From Rugamonas sp. (GTDB lineage Bacteria; Pseudomonadota; Gammaproteobacteria; Burkholderiales; Burkholderiaceae_D), in NCBI RefSeq assembly GCF_025354735.1, contig NZ_JANXMI010000048.1:1-64000 (forward strand): a stretch of DNA of 64,000 nt, written 5' to 3'. Positions 28,142-36,871 of this stretch are shown in pieces. Under the pieces are notes generated by a model, which had not been told where the DNA came from, did not search any database, and was given only the letters and a program-made list of their open reading frames with translations. The number at the start of each line of letters is the position of its first letter. Position 1 is the stretch's first letter. A program made the position numbers and the translations under genes.

Positions 28142-28771
28142 ATGCACGCACTGGATCAAGCCATCGTCATGATCGACTTCGAGACCACCGGGCTGTCGCC
28201 GGACATGGGCGACCGCATCACGGAAGTGGCGGCGCTGCGCATCGTCGGCGGCCGCGTGGTCGAGCGCTATGTGTCGCTGATTAACTGCGGCGTCCGCATT
28301 CCCTCCTTCATCACCGGCCTGACCGGCATCACCCAGGCGATGGTCGACGGCGCGCCGCCGGTGGCGCAGGTGGTGCCGGCGCTGCTGGACTTCATCGGCA
28401 GCGACGCGCTGTCGGCCCACAACGCCAGCTTCGATGAAAAATTCCTCAAGGCCGAGGCGGCGCGGCTGGGCTTGACGCCCGCGCACCAGGGCTTGGTGTG
28501 CTCGCTGAAACTGTCGCGCCGCGTGTTTCCGCAGCTGAGCAGTTACAAGCTGGGGTTGTTGTCGGGCCAGCTCGGCATCCAATTCAAAAGCGCGGCCCAC
28601 CGCGCCGAGTCCGACGCCGAAGTGGCGGCCGAGGTGCTGATCCACATCGCCCGCCACCTGCGCAGCACCTACGGCATCGCCGAGGTCGACACGGCCCTGC
28701 TGCTGGCGGTGAACAAGCTGGCGGCCGCCAAGGTGCACCAGTTCCTGCAAAAGCAGGCGCTGCCGCGCTGA
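28142..28771 (+). CDS. DEDDh 3'-5' exonuclease (DNA polymerase III epsilon-like)
   Basis: A 209-residue single-domain nuclease. The DEDDh residues are visible: IDFETTGLSPD (Asp, Glu), SAHNASFDEKFL (Asp) and HRAESDAEVAAE (His and final Asp). Such stand-alone proteins trim single-stranded DNA or RNA 3' ends; this one lacks the C-terminal tail by which DnaQ binds the polymerase. The ATG at 28142 is chosen because AGGGGG lies six bases upstream; ATG 28136 is too close to that site. Follows the Hsp70-like gene. Confidence 0.88.
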   Translation: MHALDQAIVMIDFETTGLSPDMGDRITEVAALRIVGGRVVERYVSLINCGVRIPSFITGLTGITQAMVDGAPPVAQVVPALLDFIGSDALSAHNASFDEKFLKAEAARLGLTPAHQGLVCSLKLSRRVFPQLSSYKLGLLSGQLGIQFKSAAHRAESDAEVAAEVLIHIARHLRSTYGIAEVDTALLLAVNKLAAAKVHQFLQKQALPR

Positions 28772-28864
28772 GCCTGTGATGCAAACGTAACGATGTAAAA
28801 AAAGCAGTATCAGGGCGCGACTGGCATTACAATACCGGCATCACTCCGTCCTTCCGGGTAACTT

Positions 28865-29308
28865 GTGAAATTGCGCCGCGTCCTTGCTCATGCATTGCTG
28901 TCGCTTCTGCTGGTGGGCTCCCAGCAGATGGGCGTGTTCCATGCGCTGTCGCATGTGGCGCAGCGCCACGCCGCCGTCCAGCGGGCGCCGCTGGCGGTTG
29001 TGGGCGCCGGGCGCGGCGCAGACATGGGCGTCGATCTGCGCGCCCATCCCCGTTCTGGCCCGAGCGCCGACCTGAGTGCCGACCCGAGCACCGACCCTGG
29101 CCCCGATCCCGCGCGCTCGGCCGCCGTCGATATCGGCTGCGACCAGTGCCTGGCCTTCGCCCAGATAATCGCCGTGCTCGCCAGTTTCACCCCCGCCATC
29201 GCCATCGATGCCAGCGTCGCGCCTTTGTCCGTGCTGTACGTGCCGGCGTCGCATTGCGCGCGGGCGGCCTGCGCCTTCCGTTCGCGCGCGCCGCCGCGCC
29301 TGTCCTGA
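28865..29308 (+). CDS. Small exported Cys/His-containing protein (DUF2946-like)
   Basis: A 147-residue protein with a GTG start and a signal-like N terminus (LAHALLSLLLVGSQQMGVFHALSHVAQRH). The middle is Asp/Pro/Ser-rich, and there are a CDQC motif (IGCDQCLAFAQ) and a C-terminal SRAPPRLS. This architecture recalls DUF2946 proteins that sit beside metal-uptake or TonB genes; that match is by eye and tentative. It is the first gene of a run leading into an outer-membrane barrel and a metal ABC-type binding protein and permease, so a role in metal handling is likely but unproven. Confidence 0.6.
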   Translation: MKLRRVLAHALLSLLLVGSQQMGVFHALSHVAQRHAAVQRAPLAVVGAGRGADMGVDLRAHPRSGPSADLSADPSTDPGPDPARSAAVDIGCDQCLAFAQIIAVLASFTPAIAIDASVAPLSVLYVPASHCARAACAFRSRAPPRLS

Positions 29309-29383
29309 TTCCTTATCGCCTTCACGAGCCGCCGCGTTGCGACGCCGGCGCGCGCGTGCCGTCTCCACCGAACAGGAATGCCC

Positions 29384-30835
29384 ATGAAACCTAGCGTAAT
29401 GGCGCTGGCCCTGGCCGCGTCTTTTGGCGCGTCCCTCGCCGCGCCGGCGGCCACGGCGGCCGACAACAAGGAACTGGCCGAAATCCGCGCGCAAATCCGC
29501 CAGATGCAAGCGTCCTACGAGGCGCGCTTGACGGCGCTGGAGCAGCGGCTGGCGGCCGCGCAGCAGGCCACGGCCGCCGCGCAGGCGCAGGTGACGGCGC
29601 TGGCGGCTCCCGCGCCGGCCATCGCCGTGGCGTCCGAGGCGGCGGCGCCCGAGGCCGCCGCCGCGCCGACACCGGCACCGGCATCGGCGGCCACGCCGGG
29701 CAACATCTTCAACCCGAATATCTCGCTGATCCTGGGCGGCACCTACCAGTATCTGTCGCAGGACCCGGCGGCCTGGCGCCTGCAAGGCTTCGCCCCCAGC
29801 AATAGCGACGAGGTCGGGCCGGGCAAGCGCGGCTTCAACCTGGGTGAGTCCGAGCTGACGCTGCAATCGAATATCGATCCGGACTTCGCCGGCCAGCTGA
29901 CGTTTTCGCTCAACGGCGACAACAGCTTCAGCATCGAGGAGGCGTTCGTGCAGACGCGTGAACTGTCGAACGGCCTGAACCTGAAGTTCGGCCGCTTCCT
30001 GTCCTCGGTCGGCTACCTGAACAGCCAGCACGCCCACGCCTGGGACTTCGTCGATGCGCCGCTGGCCTACCAGGTTTTCCTCGGCGGCCAGTACAAGCCG
30101 GACGGCGTGCAAGCCAAATGGCTGGCGCCCATCGACCAGTTCCTCGAAGTGGGCGTGGAAGCGGGCAGCGGCAGCCAGTTCCCCGGCAACGACCGCGACA
30201 AGAACGGCCTGGGCGCGACCGACGTCTTCGCCCACCTCGGCGACGACCTCGGCGACGCGGCCAGCTACCGCGCCGGCCTGTCCTACCTGCGCACCGGCGC
30301 GCAGCAGCGCAGTTATGACGACCTGGGCGTGGCCACCGCCTTCAGCGGGCGCTCGGCCGTGTGGATCGTCGACGGCATCTACAAGTGGGCGCCGAACGGC
30401 AATCCGACCGGCACCAACCTGAAAGTGCAGGGCGAATATTTCCACCGCAAGGAGACGGGCCAGCTGGCGTTGCTCGGCCCCGACTCCGGCCCCGGCGAAA
30501 GCGGCGGCTACGCCAGCGCGCAATCGGGCTGGTATCTGCAATCGGTCTACCAGTTCATGCCAACCTGGCGCGCCGGCCTGCGCTACGACCATCTGTCGTC
30601 GGGCACGCCGCGCATCGGCCTGGTCGACAGCGGCGTGCTGACGCTGGCCAGCTTCCCCATCCTGCAAGCGTATGCGCCGTCGCGCGCCACGCTAATGGTC
30701 GATTACAGCCCGTCCGAGTTTTCCCGCCTGCGCCTGCAAGTGGCGCGCGACAAGTCGCGTCCCGGCGTCAGCGACAATCAGATTTTCCTTCAATACATCA
30801 TGAGCCTGGGCACGCACGCGGCCCACGCTTTTTAA
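29384..30835 (+). CDS. Outer-membrane beta-barrel protein with N-terminal coiled coil
   Basis: A 483-residue protein. A signal peptide (MALALAASFGASLAAPAATAA) is followed by a coiled coil (ELAEIRAQIRQMQASYEARL, about residues 27-60), an Ala/Pro linker, then a porin-like barrel of alternating aromatic/polar strands (ISLILGGTYQYLSQ, NLKFGRFLSSVGYLNSQHAH, AGLRYDHLSSGTPR) ending in a C-terminal aromatic (HAF). It resembles phosphate-selective/O-P-type and zinc-regulated porins that lack a TonB plug. The ATG at 29384 is preferred to 29378 by AGGA spacing. The metal-binding protein gene begins 9 bp downstream, so it probably serves outer-membrane passage of that metal. Confidence 0.8.
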   Translation: MKPSVMALALAASFGASLAAPAATAADNKELAEIRAQIRQMQASYEARLTALEQRLAAAQQATAAAQAQVTALAAPAPAIAVASEAAAPEAAAAPTPAPASAATPGNIFNPNISLILGGTYQYLSQDPAAWRLQGFAPSNSDEVGPGKRGFNLGESELTLQSNIDPDFAGQLTFSLNGDNSFSIEEAFVQTRELSNGLNLKFGRFLSSVGYLNSQHAHAWDFVDAPLAYQVFLGGQYKPDGVQAKWLAPIDQFLEVGVEAGSGSQFPGNDRDKNGLGATDVFAHLGDDLGDAASYRAGLSYLRTGAQQRSYDDLGVATAFSGRSAVWIVDGIYKWAPNGNPTGTNLKVQGEYFHRKETGQLALLGPDSGPGESGGYASAQSGWYLQSVYQFMPTWRAGLRYDHLSSGTPRIGLVDSGVLTLASFPILQAYAPSRATLMVDYSPSEFSRLRLQVARDKSRPGVSDNQIFLQYIMSLGTHAAHAF

Positions 30836-30844
30836 GGAGCATTT

Positions 30845-31753
30845 ATGAAACCACCGACAGTCCGCCACCTGCTGGCCGCCGCGCTGGCCTGCGCCGCCTT
30901 CGGCGCCCACGCCACCGTCAACGTGCTGGCCTGCGAACCGGAATGGGAAGCGCTGACCAACGAACTGGGCGGCGACAAGGTCAAAGTGTCCAGCGCCACC
31001 AACGCGCTGCAAGACCCGCACCGCGTCGAGGCGCGCCCCAGCCTGATCGCGCGCACCCGCAACGCCAACCTGCTGGTGTGCACCGGCCTGGAATTGGAAG
31101 TGGGCTGGCTGCCGGTGCTGGTGCAGCAGTCGGGCAACGGCAAGATCGCGGCCGGCCAGCCCGGCTATTTCGAGGCGGGCGCCCTGGTGGCGCGGCTCGA
31201 CGTGCCGGGCAAGGTCGACCGCAGCGACGGCGACGTCCACGCCGCCGGCAATCCGCACATCCAGCAAGACCCGCACAATATCGCGCTGGTCGGCGCCGGC
31301 CTGTCGAAGCGCCTGGCCGAGATCGACCCGGCCAACGCCGCCTATTACCAGGCCCGCCAGAGCGATTTCGCCGCGCGCTGGAACGCCGCCATGCAGAAGT
31401 GGGAAAAGGCGGCGGCGCCGCTGAAGGGCATGGCCATCGTCGAGCACCACAAGAATATGGAATACCTGATGCACTGGCTGGGCCTGCACCAGGTCGGCAC
31501 GCTGGAGCCGAAGCCGGGCGTGGAGCCGAGCGCGGCCCACCTGTCCGAGCTGCTGGCCGACTTGCAGCGCGCGCCCGCCAAAATGGTGGTGCGCGCCGCC
31601 TATCAGGATGGCCGGGCCTCGGCCTGGCTGTCCGAACACGCCAAGATACCGGCGGTGGTGCTGCCGTTCACCGTCGGCGGCGACGACAAGGCCAAGGATC
31701 TGTTCGGCCTGTTCGACGACACCGTGCAGCGCCTGCTCGACGGTGCCAAATGA
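30845..31753 (+). CDS. Metal ABC transporter substrate-binding protein (ZnuA-like, cluster A-I)
   Basis: A 302-residue periplasmic protein: signal peptide (LLAAALACAAFGAHA), then a ZnuA/TroA fold with the expected metal ligands in ALQDPHRVEARPS (His), GNPHIQQDPHN (His) and IVEHHKNMEYL (His). Known relatives bind Zn or Mn. The usual His-rich loop is reduced to a short Asp/His segment (DRSDGDVHAAGNPH). The stop overlaps the permease start by 4 bp. An AAGGAG site precedes the ATG. Confidence 0.9.
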   Translation: MKPPTVRHLLAAALACAAFGAHATVNVLACEPEWEALTNELGGDKVKVSSATNALQDPHRVEARPSLIARTRNANLLVCTGLELEVGWLPVLVQQSGNGKIAAGQPGYFEAGALVARLDVPGKVDRSDGDVHAAGNPHIQQDPHNIALVGAGLSKRLAEIDPANAAYYQARQSDFAARWNAAMQKWEKAAAPLKGMAIVEHHKNMEYLMHWLGLHQVGTLEPKPGVEPSAAHLSELLADLQRAPAKMVVRAAYQDGRASAWLSEHAKIPAVVLPFTVGGDDKAKDLFGLFDDTVQRLLDGAK

Positions 31754-32535
31754 CGGCCTCCATCGACTTAATGATCATCCTACCGGCGCTGCTGGCCGGC
31801 CTGCTGGTGCTGGTCACCCACGTGCCGCTGGGGGCCCAGGTGCTCAAGCGCGGCATCGTCTTCATCGACCTGGCCATCGCCCAGATCGCGGCGCTGGGCG
31901 TCATCATCGCCGGGGTCGGCGAGCTCGACCCGCAGGGCTGGGCCGTGCAGGGCGCGGCGGCGGCGGCCGCTCTGCTGGGCGCCGTGCTGCTGACCTGGAC
32001 CGAAAAGCGCTGGCCCGAAGTGCAGGAGGCGCAGATCGGCGTCATGTTCATCCTTGCCGCGACCGGCGGCCTGCTGCTGGTGGCCCACAATCCGCACGGC
32101 GGCGAGCACCTGCAAGACTTGCTGGCCGGGCAAATCCTGTGGGTGCGCTACGAGCAGCTGCTGGCGCCGGCCGTCGGCACGGTCATCATCAGCGCCGTGC
32201 TGTACTTTTTCCAGCACCGCCTGAGCCGGCTCGGCTTTTACCTGATCTTCGCGCTGGCGGTGACGGCCTCGGTGCAGCTGGTCGGCGTCTACCTCGTGTT
32301 CACCAGCCTGATCGTGCCGGGGCTGGCGGTGCGCCACTACGGCGCGGGCCGGCGGTTGCCGCTGGCCTACCTGATCGGCGCGGTCGGCTACGCGGCCGGG
32401 TTGATACTGTCGACCTTGCTTGACCTGCCGTCCGGCGCTTTGATAGTCTGGTGTTTGACGGCCTTGGCCGTGCTGGTCTACGCGCTCGGCCCGAAGCCGG
32501 CGGCCTCGGTCCGCGTGCCGGGCGGACACGTCTGA
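31750..32535 (+). CDS. Metal ABC transporter permease (ZnuB-like)
   Basis: A 261-residue integral membrane protein with about seven or eight hydrophobic helices of the ABC-3 metal permease family. HVPLGAQVLKRGIVFIDLAIAQIAALG matches the conserved N-terminal region, and VYLVFTSLIVPGLAV the segment facing the ATPase. It overlaps the binding-protein gene by 4 bp (ATGA). No ATP-binding subunit is encoded before or after it here, so the energising component must be elsewhere or borrowed from another system. Confidence 0.88.
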   Translation: MTASIDLMIILPALLAGLLVLVTHVPLGAQVLKRGIVFIDLAIAQIAALGVIIAGVGELDPQGWAVQGAAAAAALLGAVLLTWTEKRWPEVQEAQIGVMFILAATGGLLLVAHNPHGGEHLQDLLAGQILWVRYEQLLAPAVGTVIISAVLYFFQHRLSRLGFYLIFALAVTASVQLVGVYLVFTSLIVPGLAVRHYGAGRRLPLAYLIGAVGYAAGLILSTLLDLPSGALIVWCLTALAVLVYALGPKPAASVRVPGGHV

Positions 32536-32590
32536 CAGGGCGGTTTTCTTTGTGCTGTGAAATATCATCATCGCCTTTATTTAACAATCT

Positions 32591-32710
32591 CTTTGAGTCT
32601 CCTCAAAGGCGCGCCGTCGTCGGGTTTTATAATTCAGGCAACTATTATCAGCTAGTCGAATAGCTGGTCAAACGCGTGGTGGCCCGACGACGGCCGCTGG
32701 AGGTTCCAGC
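32591..32710 (+). promoter_or_regulatory. Hairpin-rich leader of the Sel1-repeat gene
   Basis: Four inverted repeats lie in 120 bp. CTTTGAG/CTCAAAG (32591-32608, 4-nt loop); GCCGTCGTCGGG (32613-32624) with its perfect complement CCCGACGACGGC (32683-32694); CAGCTA/TAGCTG (32649-32666) inside that long-range stem; and GCTGGA/TCCAGC (32696-32710), which buries the GGAGG ribosome site and abuts the ATG at 32711. A TATAAT at 32628-32633 may be a -10 box; if so, only the last two hairpins are in the transcript and the outer repeat may be a protein site. The first hairpin could end the permease transcript. Confidence 0.55.
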
Positions 32711-34081
32711 ATGAAACAATACAGTTCCGCCCGGGATAGCCAGGACAGCTACCACTGGTTCCGCGCATCGGCCGAGCAGGGCAACGCCTATGCCCAGTTC
32801 AACCTGGCGCTGATGTGCAAGCAGGGCCTGGGCGCGCCGCGCGACGACGCCACCGCCTGCGGCTGGCTCAGGCTGGCCGCCCTGCAAGGCCTGGCCTTCG
32901 CGCAAAACCATCTGGGGGCGATGTATCACAACGGCCGTGGCGTGGCCCGCGACGACGCCGAGGCCGTGTGCTGGTTCCGCCGCGCCGACTTGCAGGGCGA
33001 CGCATCGGCCCAGCAAAACCTGGGGCTGATGTACCGCCAGGGCCGGGGCGTGGTGCGCAACCGGGAACTGGCGCTGGCCTGGTTTTGCCGCGCGGCCGAG
33101 CAGGGCGTGGCCAGCGCGCAGACGCTGCTGGGCGACGCTTACGCGCGCGGCCACGGCGCCAGGCGCAACTACCCGCTGGCGCTGGCCTGGCTGCGCAAGG
33201 CCGCGATGCAGGGCGACGCCACGGCGCAGCTTCAGCTGGGCCTGATGTACCGGCGCGGCCAGGGCGCGGCCCGCAACGACGCCCAAGCCCTGGCCTGGTT
33301 CCGGCAGGCGGCGGCGCAGGGCCACGCGGTGGCGCAGCGCCAGCTCGGCGTCGCCTACGCCCAGGGCCGTGGCGTGGCGGCCGACCAGCTGCGCGCCTAT
33401 GCCTGGCTGTCGCGGGCCGCCGAGCAGGACGACAGCGACGCCCAGTTCAACCTCGGCGTGATGCTGGCCAACGGCCGTGGCGTGGCGCGCGACGAGGCGC
33501 GCGCCTTCTGGTGGTATCAGCGCGCGGCCGAGGCCGGCCACATGATGGCGCAATACAATCTGGGCGGCATGTACGCCCACGGCCGGGGCGTGCAGCGCGA
33601 CGCCGGGCGCGCGCTGGCCTGGTACCGGCAGGCGGCGGAGCAGGGCGCGGCCAACGCCCAGTTCAACGTCGGCGTCATCTATGCCAACGGTCACGGCGTG
33701 ACCCGGGACGAGGCCCGCGCCGCCGCCTGGTATCGCAGCGCCGCCGACCAGGGCGACGCCAGCGCGCAAAACAATCTGGGCGTGATGTATGCCAACGGCC
33801 AGGGCGTGCCGAAGGACGACGGCCAGGCGCTCGACTGGTATCGGCGCGCGGCCGAGCAGGGCCACACGCTGGCCCGCTTCAACCTGGGCGGCATGTACCA
33901 CGGCGGACGCGGCGTGGCGCGCGATCCGGTGCTCGCTTACATGTGGATAGCGCTGGCGGCCGACGCCGGCGACGACGCGGCGCGCGGCAAGCGCAAGCTG
34001 GTCGCCGCCCAGCTCACGGCCGAGCAGCTGGCCGCCGCGCAGAGCCAGGCCCGGCGCTGGCGCGTCGCGCGCCGCGCCTGA
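32711..34081 (+). CDS. Sel1-like repeat (TPR-like) protein
   Basis: A 456-residue protein made almost wholly of 36-residue Sel1 repeats (about eleven), each of the form AAEQGxAxAQxNLGxMYxxGRGVxRDxxxALxWYRxA. There is no signal peptide or membrane helix, so it is predicted to be cytosolic and to act as a protein-binding scaffold, as other Sel1 proteins do in signalling or stress. Its ribosome site (GGAGG, 32699-32703) lies inside a 6-bp hairpin. It converges on the EAL-CBS-GGDEF gene. Confidence 0.92.
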   Translation: MKQYSSARDSQDSYHWFRASAEQGNAYAQFNLALMCKQGLGAPRDDATACGWLRLAALQGLAFAQNHLGAMYHNGRGVARDDAEAVCWFRRADLQGDASAQQNLGLMYRQGRGVVRNRELALAWFCRAAEQGVASAQTLLGDAYARGHGARRNYPLALAWLRKAAMQGDATAQLQLGLMYRRGQGAARNDAQALAWFRQAAAQGHAVAQRQLGVAYAQGRGVAADQLRAYAWLSRAAEQDDSDAQFNLGVMLANGRGVARDEARAFWWYQRAAEAGHMMAQYNLGGMYAHGRGVQRDAGRALAWYRQAAEQGAANAQFNVGVIYANGHGVTRDEARAAAWYRSAADQGDASAQNNLGVMYANGQGVPKDDGQALDWYRRAAEQGHTLARFNLGGMYHGGRGVARDPVLAYMWIALAADAGDDAARGKRKLVAAQLTAEQLAAAQSQARRWRVARRA

Positions 34082-34117
34082 GGCCGGGTCGGCCCGGGGA
34101 GGGCACGGCGCGGCCGC

Positions 34118-35992
34118 TCAGCCGAGCTGGCGGCGGTCCAGGAACAGGCTGTTGCCGTGGATTTTTTTAGCCTGTTTCTTCGCGTCGGTGGCCGCCATGG
34201 CGATCTGGTGGTGGGAATAATATTGCTGGGCCTCGACCTTGATGACGCCCAGCGATAAACTCATCAGCGCATAAAACACCTTCGCGCCCTGGCGGTCTTC
34301 GCTGACGTAGCCGCCGCCGGCGCGGTCCTCGGCGCTGTAAAAGTCGCGCGCGCCCAGCTCGAACTCGGCCAGGATGGCCTGGCAGCGCAATTCCCAGTCC
34401 TCGCTCTGGAACAGGATCATGAAATCGTCGCCGCCGATGTGGCCGATGAAATCGCGGTCGGCGTCGCAGTGGTTGCCCAGTATGCGGCCGGTCATCTCGA
34501 TCACGTCGTCGCCGCGGCGGTAGCCGTAGACGTCGTTGAAGGGCTTGAAATGGTCGAGGTCGCAATAACAGACCCAGAACCGCGCGCCGCTCGCCAGCAG
34601 CCGCTCGATATGCTCGTTGATCGGCACATTGCCCGGCAGCTGGGTCAGCGGATTGGCGTAGCGCGCCGCCGTGATCTGCATCTGCGTGATTTCGCGCATC
34701 AGCTCGTGGCCCGTGCCCATGCCGAGGTAGCGGCCGTTTTCGGTGATGATGAAGCCGTTGTACAGGTGGTGGGCCTCGGCCTGCGCCATCATGAAACTGA
34801 GCTCCTGCAAACTGGTGTCGCGGTCGGCCATCAGCGGCTGGGCATCCATCAGCAGGCGGCACGATTTCTTGCCGTACAGTTCGCGCTGATAGGGCCGCGC
34901 GAAATGGTCGATCATCTCGAAGCGGTTGATGAGGCCCAGCGGCACCCCATCGTCGACGACGGGAATAATCAGCAGCTTGGGATCGGCCATGAACAATTCA
35001 TAGACCTGGTTGTTGAGCATGCTCGTCGGCACCGTCGCCACCTGGTTCAGCAGCTTGGTGATGCTGGCGCCGCTCTTTTCGGCGCCGCGCTGCGGGTAGA
35101 CCGCCACGCCGTTGCGCGCCAGCGCCTTGACCACTTCGGCCGGCGCCGTCTGGGCCGGCTGGGCGTTGGGCCGCCCCAGGTGGTAACCCTGGGCGTAGGC
35201 CACGCCGAGGTCGCGCAACACCAGCAGCTCGGCCTGGGTTTCGATGCCCTCGGCGATGACCAGCGTGTCGGACTTGTCGGCGATCTGCTGGATGGAGCGC
35301 ACGAATTGCAGCTTGACCGGGTCGGTGTTGATGCCCTGGATGAAGTGCATGTCGATCTTGACGTATTCCGGCCGCAGTTCCGACCACAGGCGCAGGCTGG
35401 AAAAGCCTTCGCCGAGGTCGTCGATGGCGATCTGGAAGCCCATGTTGCGGTAATGCAGCACAGCCTCGCGCATGGCGTCGTAGTCGTAGGTCGGCTGGTT
35501 CTCGGTCAGCTCGATGATGATGCGGTCCGGGTTGATGCCGATCTGCGCCAGCGCCTCCAGCGTCTGGCCGTGGCGCGCTTCGCGCTGCAACAGGATTTCC
35601 GGGCTGACGTTGAGGAACAGCTTGCCTGGCAGCGCCAGCTCGGCGAAGCGTTCCAGCACCACGCGCCGGCACAGGTGTTCCACTTCCAGCATCAGGCCGT
35701 TGGCGCGCGCGGCCTTGAACAGATTCATGGGCGCGTGCAGCGGACTGTCGGCCGGGCCCCGTATCAAGCCCTCGTAGGCGATCACGGCGCCGCTTTGCAT
35801 GTGGATGATGGGCTGGAACAGGGCGCTGAGCTGGCGGCGCACGATGATGTCGAGCAGATGGGCGCGCAGTTGCGCTTCTTCGGCGGCTTGTTCCGTCGGC
35901 GGCGCCAGATAAGTTACGTTGGCCACATTGGTCACATTCGGAGCGCGCGGCGGCGCGCTCGCGTCGGGCAGCGCGGCAGGGACGGAATTCAC
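34118..35992 (-). CDS. EAL - CBS pair - GGDEF protein
   Basis: A 624-residue soluble protein. An EAL domain (about residues 50-290) has EGL in place of EAL (YEGLIRG) but keeps LFLNVSPE, IIELTEN, IAIDDLGEG, YVKIDMHF, IAEGIET and AQGYHLG. A CBS-like pair (about 320-450) follows, then a GGDEF domain (about 470-610) with GGDDF (HIGGDDFMILFQ). The order EAL-CBS-GGDEF is a known arrangement. A phosphodiesterase is likely; cyclase activity is uncertain. The GTG start at 35992 is set by an in-frame stop just upstream and lacks a strong ribosome site. Confidence 0.88.
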   Translation of the reverse strand: MNSVPAALPDASAPPRAPNVTNVANVTYLAPPTEQAAEEAQLRAHLLDIIVRRQLSALFQPIIHMQSGAVIAYEGLIRGPADSPLHAPMNLFKAARANGLMLEVEHLCRRVVLERFAELALPGKLFLNVSPEILLQREARHGQTLEALAQIGINPDRIIIELTENQPTYDYDAMREAVLHYRNMGFQIAIDDLGEGFSSLRLWSELRPEYVKIDMHFIQGINTDPVKLQFVRSIQQIADKSDTLVIAEGIETQAELLVLRDLGVAYAQGYHLGRPNAQPAQTAPAEVVKALARNGVAVYPQRGAEKSGASITKLLNQVATVPTSMLNNQVYELFMADPKLLIIPVVDDGVPLGLINRFEMIDHFARPYQRELYGKKSCRLLMDAQPLMADRDTSLQELSFMMAQAEAHHLYNGFIITENGRYLGMGTGHELMREITQMQITAARYANPLTQLPGNVPINEHIERLLASGARFWVCYCDLDHFKPFNDVYGYRRGDDVIEMTGRILGNHCDADRDFIGHIGGDDFMILFQSEDWELRCQAILAEFELGARDFYSAEDRAGGGYVSEDRQGAKVFYALMSLSLGVIKVEAQQYYSHHQIAMAATDAKKQAKKIHGNSLFLDRRQLG

Positions 35993-36163
35993 GGAGTATC
36001 GCCTAGTCTATGTATATCGTGTCATGTTAGCTGGAAATTATGACCGTGTGATGACGTAAAGCAACAAATAAAATCCGAAAACGCGGCGAGGGCAGCAATC
36101 AACTACGGCCTTTTTTTTGCCCAAGCGCTACAATAGAACGACGTTTTCCTTACCAGGCTATCG

Positions 36164-36859
36164 ATGACCGCTCCCGCCGCATTCCGCCCCGTCTTGCCGA
36201 CCATGATGGCGTCCGCCTTGGCGAACGCCTTGGCGTTCGCTGTGGCGGGTGCCTTGCTGATGGCAAGTGGCGGCGCCGGTGCCGCGGTGCTCGCCGTGCA
36301 GGTCCAGGACGCCGCCGGCAAGCCGCTGCCCGACGTCGTCGCCTATGCCGAGGCGGAGGCGGGCAACGCGCCCAGGGCGCTCAAGCCCGGCACCATCGAA
36401 CAGCGCGGCCTGCAATTCCGGCCGCTGGTGACGGTGGTCCAGACCGGCAGCCTGATTTCCTTCCCCAACAACGACAAGGTGCGCCACCACGTCTACTCGT
36501 TTTCGGCGCCGCACAAATTCGACCAGAAGCTGTACTCCGGCGTGGCGGCCGCGCCGCAACTGTTCGACAAGGCCGGCCTCGTCGTCCTCGGCTGTAACAT
36601 CCACGACAAGATGCTGGCCTACGTGAAGGTGGTCGACACGCCGTACTACGCCAAGACCGACAGCGCCGGCGCCGCCCGCATCGACTTGCCGGCCGCCGGC
36701 AAATACACGCTCAAGGCCTGGCACTACGCGGCCGTCGGCGGCGCCACCGCCGAGCAGGCGCTGACGGTCAAGGCCAGCGACGCCGTGGCCACGGCCGTCT
36801 TCAAACTGGCGCTCAAGCCGCCCTCGGCCGACGGCGACGCGCCGGCGTCCGACCTGTAA
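36164..36859 (+). CDS. Periplasmic cupredoxin-domain protein (methylamine-utilisation-like)
   Basis: A 231-residue exported protein: hydrophobic signal (ALAFAVAGALLMASGGAGAAV), then a cupredoxin-like domain with SFPNNDKVRHHVYSF (His ligand) and LVVLGCNIHDKM (Cys, His, Met), the order expected of a type 1 copper site. A C-terminal immunoglobulin-like segment (KYTLKAWHYAA) follows. Proteins of this type are often called methylamine utilisation protein, but no mau genes are present. The GGDEF-EAL gene starts 12 bp downstream, suggesting a periplasmic sensor partner. Confidence 0.85.
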   Translation: MTAPAAFRPVLPTMMASALANALAFAVAGALLMASGGAGAAVLAVQVQDAAGKPLPDVVAYAEAEAGNAPRALKPGTIEQRGLQFRPLVTVVQTGSLISFPNNDKVRHHVYSFSAPHKFDQKLYSGVAAAPQLFDKAGLVVLGCNIHDKMLAYVKVVDTPYYAKTDSAGAARIDLPAAGKYTLKAWHYAAVGGATAEQALTVKASDAVATAVFKLALKPPSADGDAPASDL

Positions 36860-36871
36860 GGGGAACCGGCG

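Noticed and set aside
32711-34081. Regular about 108-bp periodicity suspected to be a DNA repeat array or CRISPR-like
   Set aside because: It is the coding repeat of 36-residue Sel1 units, with DNA divergence between units and no constant spacers.
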